This document shows positions 56,893-64,000 of a stretch of DNA of 64,000 bases, in pieces. A model generated the notes under the pieces. It ran no database searches and had not been told where the DNA came from. It was given only the letters and a program-made list of their open reading frames with translations. The stretch comes from Leptobrachium leishanense (taxonomy: Eukaryota; Chordata; Amphibia; Anura; Megophryidae): assembly GCA_009667805.1 (NCBI GenBank), contig CM019065.1, positions 156,479,322 to 156,543,321 on the forward strand, given 5' to 3'. The position numbers and the translations under genes were made by a program. Numbering within the stretch: the stretch's first letter is position 1; each line of letters begins with the position of its first letter.

Positions 56893-58144
56893 CCCCTTAA
56901 GGACGGGAGTAATTTTACAACTTCAGCGCTGTTTCGGAAGTAGAAGTTTGCTGAGCTCATTTTGACCATTTTTAAGTCACGTATTCTTATACCACCCAGA
57001 CAAATTATATATCGTTCTTTCCGGCAGACTCGGCAGATTAATAATATATCATTATTATATGTATATGTCATGCCCTGCCAAAATGCTATAACAAAAAATG
57101 TAAAAAAATTTGAATTTTCAATAAAATTTCAATCTTCCACAGTGTGTAAAGTTTTTTTTTTTTTTTTAATTTTATTATCCGAGGCTCTGCGGTCATATTC
57201 TATTGGGTAGATTTGTTAAAAAAATTAGAACGGTGAACCCATTTTTTTTTTTTTTTGGGGAGAAATTGCGTGATTTTAGCTAAACCCCCCCCCCCCAAAA
57301 AAAAATCATTAGCGAAGCATCATTGTTCACATTATCATTGAAATGTGAACAATAGTGCTGCATTAAAAAAAACAAAAAATTTTTTTTATTATTATATTTA
57401 TTATTTTTTTTTTTTTTATTTTTACTTTTTTTACACTTTTATTTCACTTTTACCATGGTCATGTTTGATATCATTGGAAAGGCCATGCTCTGGCCTTTCC
57501 AGCAATATCATACATGACCCCTAGCTGCCACCGATCAGGAGATAGGGGGTTCTTTGAACCCCTTTATCTCCTGCAAGGGATTTCCATGGGAAATCCCTTT
57601 GCAGCTAGGGGGTTCCCGGGTTAACTGACATCATCGCGCATGGCGTGATGAGTCAGTTGACCGGGGGGTGACCCAGAGGTGGGGGCTGCCATCCAAGATG
57701 GCGGCCCCCACCGGAAATAGGCCGCGATCGGGCACAAATTAGTGCCCGGTCGCGACCTGGCAGCTAAGGGGTTAACCCCCCATACATCGCTGGAAAGGTC
57801 AGGCTGTGACCCTTACAGCGATGCTGGCCACAGCCGCTGGGGACCAAGCGATCGGGAGATAGAGGGATCCGAAGGATCCCTCCTCTCCCCTCCAGGCGCT
57901 TCCCCTGCTCCGGCGGGGGGGGACGCCTGAAACTGACGTCATCGCGCCACCGCGCGATGACGTCACAACGCCGGAGGAGGGATCACACGGATCTGACTCC
58001 GGGAGTCAGAACAGCGTGGGAAGCGACCGGAGAAGGTGAGTATCTCCCGGGGGGCTCTAAACGCCGAGGACGTACATTTACGTCCTGCGGCGGCAAAGCC
58101 CGCCTAATGCAGGACGTAAATGTACGTCCTGCGGCGTTAAGGGG
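56893..58144 (+). mobile_element. Hairpin-chain TTAA element, copy E (complete)
   Basis: Exact TTAA flanks (56889-56892, 58145-58148) and ends CCCCTTAAGGACG / CGTTAAGGGG. The first ~480 bp are AT-rich; from 57475 a series of hairpins follows, e.g. GGAAAGGCCATGC facing GCATGGCCTTTCC-type arms (57477-57505), GGAGATAGGGGGTTC/GAACCCCTTTATCTCC (57537-57570), GGGGGCTGCCATC/GATGGCGGCCCCC (57683-57712), ACTGACGTCATCGCGC/GCGCGATGACGTCA (57931-57965) and GGACGTACATTTACGTCC (58067-58085). No coding capacity. Confidence 0.75.
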
Positions 58145-58316
58145 TTAATAGATGAAAGATTAATGGAAAAGTATGTCTTTTTGCTGATGACACAAAGATT
58201 TGCAACAGGGTTGACGTTCCTGGAGGGATCAGCCAAATGACAAATGATTTAGGTAAACTAAAAAAATGGTCGGAGCTGTGGCAATTGAGTTTTAACGTGG
58301 ATAAGTGCAAGATAAT

Positions 58317-60122
58317 TATTTATTATTTATTTATAAAGCGCCAGCATATTCCGCAGCGCTGTACAATAAACACAGTATAGACAGGGTTACAATACATTGA
58401 ACAACATTTGACAAACAGTACAGGAGGAGATGAGGGCCCTATTCCCGTAGGAACTCACAATCTGGGAGGGTTGGGGTTGGAAACAGGAGGAGAGGACTGT
58501 AAGGTGAGAGTGATTGATGGTTGCGTCAGTGAGTTGGGTGGTAGGCGTCCCTAAATAGGAATGTTTTAAGGGAGCGTTTGAAGGAAGAGAAGTTAGGGGA
58601 AAGTCTGACAGTACGAGGGAGAGAGTTCCAGAGAGTGGGGGCTGCACGTGAGAAATCCTGCAGTCTATCATGGGAAGAGGTGATGCGGGGAGAAGCTAGG
58701 CGCAGGTCACTGTTTGACCTTAGGGAGCGGGCTGGGGTGTATTTGGTGATTAGTGGGGAGCTGAGTTAGTGAGGGTTTTGTAGGTAAGGATTTTGAACTT
58801 AATTCTGCAGTGGATGGGGAGCCAGTGAAGGGAGCGGCAGAGACAGAGCGGTGGGTGAGGTGTATTAGCCTGGCAGAGGCGTTCAAGATTGATTGTAGGG
58901 GGGAGAGGTGGGAGAGAGGGAGGCCAGATAAGAGATTATTGCAATAGTCAAGTCGGGAGATTACCAGGGCATGTATGAGTTGTTTTGTGGTGACAGCGGT
59001 AAGAAATGGCCGAATTCTGGAAATATTACGCAGTTGGTATCGGCAGGAGGTGGAAAGAGACTTGATGTGGGGGATGAAGGAAAGAGCAGAGTCAAGTGTA
59101 ACTCCAAGGCAGCGAACTTGGTTTGATGGGGAGATGGTGATACCCTCCACTGTGATAGAGAAGTCAGGAGGTGGGGAGGCATTGGAGGGAGGAATAAGTA
59201 GGAGTTCAGTCTTTGACATGTTGATCTTTAGGTGGTGGGAGGCCATCCAGGAGGAGATTCCAGATAAACAGTCACTGACTTTTGAAAGGACAGGGGGAGA
59301 GAGATCAGGGGTAGAGAGGTAGATCTGAGTGTCATCAGCGTAGAGGTGGTAATTGAAGCCAAAGCTGTTGATGATTTTGCCCAGGGGAGGAGGTGTAGAT
59401 GGAAAAGAGCAGAGGACCAAGGACAGAGCCTTGAGGTACACCAACAGATAGAGGCAATGAGGAGGAAGAGTTACCAGCAAAGAACACACAGAAGGACCTG
59501 TTGGATAAATAGGAGTCAACCCAAGCAAGTGCAGTGTCACTGAGACCCAGAGAGTTGAGGGTCTGTAGAAGGAGGGGGTGGTCAACAGTGTCAAAAGCAG
59601 CCGAGAGGTCAAGCAGGATGAGAATAGAATAGTGGCCGTGTTTTTTAGCAGTTAGGAGGTTGTTGGTGACTTTGGCAGTTTCAGTTGAGTGTAGGGGACG
59701 GAAGCCATATTGCAGGGGGTCAAGTAGGGAATTGGAGGACAGGAAGAGGGAGAGGCGGTTGAAGACTAGTTTTTCTAAGAGCTTTGATGTGAAGGGAAGC
59801 AGGGATACAGGGCGGTAATTGGATGGAGAGTTGGGATCTAGGGATGGTTTCTTTTAGTAAAGGGGTAACTAGCGCGTGTTTGAAGGCGGATGGAAAGGAG
59901 CCAGTGGGGAGAGAGGTTGAAGATGTGTGTGAGGGGGGGGGAGGAGGAGAGCGGAGGAATTAGATGTGAGGGAATGGGGTCGAGCGGGCACATGGTGAGA
60001 TGTGAGGAGGACAATAAGGAATTGACTTCCTCCTCAGTGGCTGGGAGGAAGCGGCAGAGGGGACCTGTGGGAGTGGAGGTGGCAGATAACTATCTTGTGT
60101 TGGGATGTTACTTCTGATAGTT
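58317..60122 (-). mobile_element. L2-type LINE inserted in CR1, 7-bp TSD
   Basis: Flanked by AGATAAT (58310-58316 and 60123-60129). Minus-strand RT: palm with [10 protein letters not shown] in one frame, then after a frameshift near 59385 [43 protein letters not shown] and the thumb DYCNNLLSGLP, ending in the same 3' tail as 41840-42298. 5'-truncated and non-functional. Confidence 0.88.
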
Positions 60123-60492
60123 AGATAATGCACCTGGGACGTAAAAACCCAAGGGCTGAATATAGAATATTTGATACAGTCCTAACCTCAACATCTGAGG
60201 AAAGGGATTTAGGGGTTATTATTTCAGAGGATCTAAGGGTAAGTAGTCAATGTAATAGAGCAGCAGGAAATGCTAGCAGAATGCTTGGTTGTGTAGGGAG
60301 AGGTATTAGCAGTAGGAAAAGGGAAGTGCTCATGCCACTGTACAGAGCACTGGTGAGACCTCACTTGGAGTACTGTGTGCAGTACTGGAGACCGTATCTC
60401 CAGAAGGACATAGACATCTTAGAGAGAGTTCAGAGAAAGGCTACTAAAATGGTGTACGGCTTGAAGGAGAAAAGTTACCAGGAAAGGCTTAA

Positions 60493-61049
60493 AGGGACAC
60501 TCTAGGCAACATGACCACCTGAGCTATTTTAGGCGGTCATGATACCCAGAGTATGCTGCCCTATGTCCCCCCTCCCTCCGCTCAGCGGTTCAGCTGTAAA
60601 TGCTGAAAACAGCTGAGAGAGGTGGAGAACTTTACTCCGCCCTCCCAGCTGTCAGTCAGCAGAGCGGGAATCATATTTCCCGCTTCTGCTGACTTTTGCC
60701 GAGGTAGGAGACGTCAGCGCGATGACGTCTCCAACTCACCGCAGAAGCTGGCGGCTACCTCTGAGGGTTAGTGTTGCGCGCATCCTCTTGCGCGCAACAC
60801 TAATCCTCAGAGGGAGCCGGGAGGAAGCCTGCCGATTGGCTGGCTTACGTGAGGAGAGGCGCGCATACTCAAGAAAGACGGGAGCGGAAGAGGGAGGTGA
60901 GTATGAAAACAAAAAAGGACGCCGCTGGAAACAAGAGGATTTTAGGGTAAGTATTACAGTTACAAAAAAAACAAACGATTTATTAAGGGAGTAGGGATAG
61001 ATTAAGGTTAAACGGGGGGGGGGGGTGATTTCTTTTATTAGTGTCCCTT
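60493..61049. mobile_element. T2/Kolobok-like MITE inserted in CR1
   Basis: AGGGACACTCTAGG and GTGTCCCTT ends with TTAA on both sides (60489-60492, 61050-61053). The CR1 reading frame resumes exactly across it (QERL then NDLNMYSLEK), which confirms the insertion boundaries. Confidence 0.8.
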
Positions 61050-61654
61050 TTAATGATCTTAACATGTACAGCTTGGAAAAAGACGAGACAGAGGAGATAT
61101 GATAGAAACATTTAAATACGTAAAGGGAATCCACAAGGTAGAGGGAGTATATTTAAAAGGAAACAAAGTAGCAAAACAAGAGGACATAGTCTTAGATTAG
61201 AGGGGCAAAGGTTTAAAAGTAACATCAGGAAGCATTATTTTACTGAGAGGGTGGTGGATACATGGAACAGTCTTCCAGTAGAAGTGGTAGAGGCCAAAAC
61301 AGTAATTGAATTTAAGCAGGCATGGGATAGGCATAAGGCTATCCTAAATAAAAGATAAATCCAGGTAAAGTATCCATGTAATTGGGCAGACTAGATGGGC
61401 CGAACGGTTCTTATCTGCTGACATTTTTCTATGTTTCTACTCGTACTCTGTCTTAAAGTGGTATCAGTGCATCCCTAGTTTTTTTTTTGCACAGATTTTG
61501 GTAAATGTTGCATCGTGGAAGAAATTCACAAAATGGAAACAGATTAAAAAAAAACTTAATACGTCAGAAAAACAAAACCAGCGTGTGTTTACTTGTGCAT
61601 TACACTCCCATAAATCTAGTTACAGCTTTTTGTAAGTGGTAGGGTCCCTTTTTT

Positions 61655-62380
61655 TTAAAGATTTATTTTTGTTTCAACTCAACTTGCTTTGAAAGGTTAC
61701 TTATTTAAGCCTTTCAGTGGCCCTCACCGAGAGGGGGGGGCAGTACTTTGAGTTCATCTACCCTTTACTACCATGTAGCTGCTAGAAAAAACAAGAATCC
61801 TCAATCTGATGACGCGCCTGTGCTTTAGAAGCCATAACACACTCCTTTTGCCCACATTATGTCACTATTAATCCAAACCGAATAGGTGGCTGAAACCTGC
61901 ATAAATCATCTTTCTCCACCTCCTGCCCATTAATCCAGAAACCAGCAGGACCTGAGATGTGTAGGTGTGATCATTCCCTGACTTGACCTGCTTCTCCTGT
62001 ATGCAACTTTAATTCTTGAGACATTTGTGCTCCTCCATTTTATCTTTTTATTGCTGTGACTGAAATGGTCTTTGCCATTCAAGATGTATATCTATAATTT
62101 TATGTAAACAACCTCCAATATGGCTGCTGTAGGTGAAGGTGCACTTTATCTGCAAGGAACGAAAATTGTGTGCTTTTTGGTAAGCCTAGCCAGAGCATGA
62201 GCAGTAGATGGTTAACCTCCGGACTTCCAGCGTGTGGAACAGGAAATCTGTTTGACCTTGCCTAATGGCACTGAAAACCATCTGTGCCACAAGGAAGTCC
62301 TCCAATAAAAATCTGCTCTAATAGCCGGGTTGTATAGTGGTTTAACTTATTTTTCTTTTGAACGGTGCAATTTTTGGTTG
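61655..62380. other. Intronic spacer
   Basis: Nothing supportable apart from short homopolymer runs. Confidence 0.4.
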
Positions 62381-62500
62381 ACTTTTTTTTTTTGACAGAC
62401 CTGAACTACATCTCTCATGATTCTTTGGCCATCTATTGCATTCTGGGAATTGTAGAATATAAACATCTGGAGGGCCAGAGTTTGAGATCCTGCTCTACAC
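62381..62500. repeat. Old interspersed repeat, copy 3 of 3
   Basis: AACTACATCTCTCATGATTC and CATTCTGGGAATTGTAG, as at 7536 and 9826. Confidence 0.45.
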
Positions 62501-63250
62501 CAAACTAAAAGGTCTTGTAGGTGTGGTCCTCCTTTTTTCAAAGGGACATTCTACTCATCCTGATCACTTCTCCCCCCCCCCCCCATATGGAACTTCGCAG
62601 CTGTCTGTCACTAGTGACATTGCCCCGCAGAATGCACCGACACCCCCCCCCCCCACTGTTAGCAGTTGCTGGATTGAAACTACGCATGTGCACCTCCAGA
62701 TCATTATTCTGAGCAGGTGGAACAGAACATCCGTACATAAAGTGTGCAAATCCCATAGCGGTGCAGAATTTGTGGTTCCTACGCTACACAGAAAACCTTC
62801 AGGGACTTCCATATTCAGGAGTCCCTGAACAGAAGAGGAGCTGGGGGAGAAGAGTAGGGAATGTGTGAAATCGCCAAAACAATAATTGGGTGGAGGGGAT
62901 ATATTGTACTGGATGCCATCCAGCTCGTTAAAACTGCTCAGTTGCCAACATATTCTGCAGTGTTGTACAGGTTGAGCTTCCCTTGTCTGGAATTTTCAGT
63001 GCCTTCCTGATGACTGGCACTCCCGAAAGATACAGCAGACAGGGAGCCTCTGGACAACCCCAGCATAGGACCTGCTGGTCGGAGTCCTACTAGCTAAATG
63101 CATCATGTCTGCAGAGAAACCCTGCACAGCACTCCTAGCGTGTGCGTACATGCTGCTGACTGCAGCAGCAAGGGGATCGTGGCTCTTCTGTCACTCTTTC
63201 TGACAACAAATACTTCTGGATTCTAGAATGCTTAGTACCAAGCATTCCAT
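62501..63250. other. Intronic spacer with C-runs
   Basis: C-runs at 62571-62584 and 62643-62654. No gene or element is recognised. Confidence 0.4.
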
Positions 63251-63254
63251 ATTA

Positions 63255-63606
63255 GGCCGGGTGCACACTAGGCTTTTTTGTTCTTTTTTTTTTTTTTGTG
63301 CGCAATAGCGTGCGTTTAAAAATGACGGAAGAGATTTGGTAGACGCCAGACGATGTGTTTTAATTTTGACGCACATTGTAAAAACTGAATTTGAGTTGAA
63401 TGGGGAAAAAAAAAGCTGGGCAATTGACATTCAGCACGCGGCCAACGTCGCGTCAATCCTAGGGCACAAGCCTTGGTGTTTCCATGACGGACGTCGTCTG
63501 TGCGCGTTATGCGTGTGTTCTTCTCTATCCGCATAATTGTATGCTGCGATGCACGCCAATAAGTGCGTTTTAGTGTGCACAAAAAACGCCTAGTGTGCAC
63601 CAGGCC
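63255..63606. mobile_element. Harbinger-like MITE (GGCCGGGTGCACACTAGGC)
   Basis: The ends GGCC(G/T)GGTGCACACTAGGC and reverse complement are flanked by TTA (63252-63254, 63607-63609). 352 bp, no coding. Confidence 0.75.
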
Positions 63607-63609
63607 TTA

Positions 63610-63750
63610 GGCTGCGGTCACATGAGCGCTCTGAATGCGTTTTGTAACTTGCATTTCTGGAAACCTAAACAGGAATGGTTATGTATAAAATGTAATATTT
63701 GCCACTGTAGTCCTGATTGTATACACTTAAAAACGATGGAAAAGGTGTAA
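63610..63750. mobile_element. Harbinger-like MITE fragment
   Basis: Starts GGCTGCGGTCACATGAGCG immediately at the TTA shared with the preceding MITE. The right end is not recognised. Confidence 0.4.
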
Positions 63751-64000
63751 GGCTGGGTTCACACCTCAGCGTTTTACAGCACGTTACTGTGTGCTGTGAA
63801 ACGCCGAGACACAGAAATCCCATGATTTCCTATGGGACCTGTTCACACCTGGGCGTTTCACAGCACGCAGGAACGCACTGTAAAATGTCCTACGCCCAAA
63901 GAAGTACGGGAGCTTCTTTGGGGCATATTTGCAGCGCGTTCTGCAGTCTATGGCCGTGAATGCGCTGCAGTGCACGTTTGCGTGATACGCGTGTAAGAAG
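63751..64000. mobile_element. Harbinger-like MITE (GGCTGGGTTCACACC), cut by window end
   Basis: TAA at 63748-63750 precedes GGCTGGGTTCACACCTCAGCG. GCGTTT(T/C)ACAGCACG hairpins lie inside. The right end is outside the window. Confidence 0.6.

Larger units (their letters stand above)
55445..61437 (+). mobile_element. CR1-type LINE in pieces, + strand
   Basis: Pieces at 55445-56454, 58149-58316, 60123-60492 and 61050-61437 join into one decayed ORF2. In order they hold the inter-domain region, RT motifs ([46 protein letters not shown]), the catalytic FADD box (LFADDTKI near 58173-58196), the thumb (LVRPHLEYCVQYWRPYLQKD) and the C-terminus (WNSLPVEVVEAKT). Later insertions separate the pieces, and several stops or frameshifts are present. 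The 3' end is TGACATTTTTCTATGTTTC. Confidence 0.85.
54873..61477. mobile_element. hAT-type element interrupted by a CR1
   Basis: Left TAGGATGCACCGATACGAGT and right GTATCAGTGCATCCCTA match the ends of 33968-36313. It lies in a T-run, so the 8-bp duplication is hard to define. CATGAGCTGGGGGCATTT (55395-55412) is present as a single unit. The CR1 begins about 55445. Confidence 0.75.
54436..61654. mobile_element. Kolobok/T2-like element, outer layer of the deep nest
   Basis: AGGGCCACTACCACC at left after TTAA (54432-54435), and GTGGTAGGGTCCCTT with TTAA (61655-61658) at right. A right-half relative is at 25701-26019. The contents 54873-61477 were inserted later. Confidence 0.6.
50470..64000 (+). 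other. PPP2R2A: PPP2R2A intron 2 (continues past the window)
   Basis: Starts with GTAAGT. No segment resembling the next exon (expected to encode ADIISTVEFNHSGE-like sequence) is seen to 64000, so intron 2 exceeds 13.5 kb. It is filled with nested elements listed separately. Confidence 0.85.

Overview
This is vertebrate nuclear DNA, most likely from an anuran amphibian. The window is gene-poor and dense with nested transposable elements. The organism call rests on the repeat spectrum: L1/Tx1-type, CR1-type and L2-type LINEs, a Penelope-like element, Tc1 with a long-TIR copy, TTAA-flanked Kolobok/T2-like MITEs, hAT and Harbinger-like MITEs and solo LTRs. It also rests on one host gene. No bacterial, organellar or viral gene set is present.

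Host gene: the only host protein-coding gene I can support is the 5' end of PPP2R2A, the B55-alpha regulatory subunit of protein phosphatase 2A, on the + strand. A CpG-rich promoter lies at about 45740-46054. Exon 1 carries only the start codon and two more codons in part (46055-46061). Intron 1 is 4333 bp. Exon 2 (50395-50469) completes an N-terminus nearly identical to other vertebrate B55-alpha. The rest of the window (50470-64000) is intron 2.

Layout: 0-6.5 kb holds a solo LTR (748-1408), a hairpin-chain TTAA element (1875-2743), an L1-type insertion carrying ORF1 but no ORF2 (2769-5403) and a truncated CR1. 6.5-16 kb holds foldback MITEs, a mariner-type MITE, a 1650-bp Tc1 with a nearly intact transposase, and a truncated LINE. 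16.8-18.3 kb holds two L1 tails. 19.3-25.0 kb is a large loosely inverted structure with a 51-bp satellite, a 412-bp tandem duplication, a GC-rich minisatellite and an AT-rich insert. 25-32.8 kb holds another hairpin-chain element, a second solo LTR, and a Penelope-like element split by a mariner MITE that is itself split by a hairpin-chain element. 32.8-41.16 kb is one 8.4-kb composite foldback element with a perfect 9-bp target-site duplication; its arms are ~177-bp tandem repeats and it contains hAT, L1 and solo-LTR insertions. 41.5-45.6 kb holds L2, a mariner MITE, a 23-bp tandem array, a tRNA-derived SINE and a hairpin just upstream of the PPP2R2A promoter. Intron 2 contains a three-layer nest (52.3-54.3 kb) and a deeper nest (54.4-61.65 kb: Kolobok-like > hAT > CR1 > LINE tail, hairpin-chain element, L2 and T2-like MITE).

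Nearly all long open frames here lie inside tandem repeats or LINE relics and are not host genes. The observation most worth pursuing is the family of TTAA-flanked elements built as a chain of consecutive hairpins. Copies differ at stem positions by paired, compensating substitutions.
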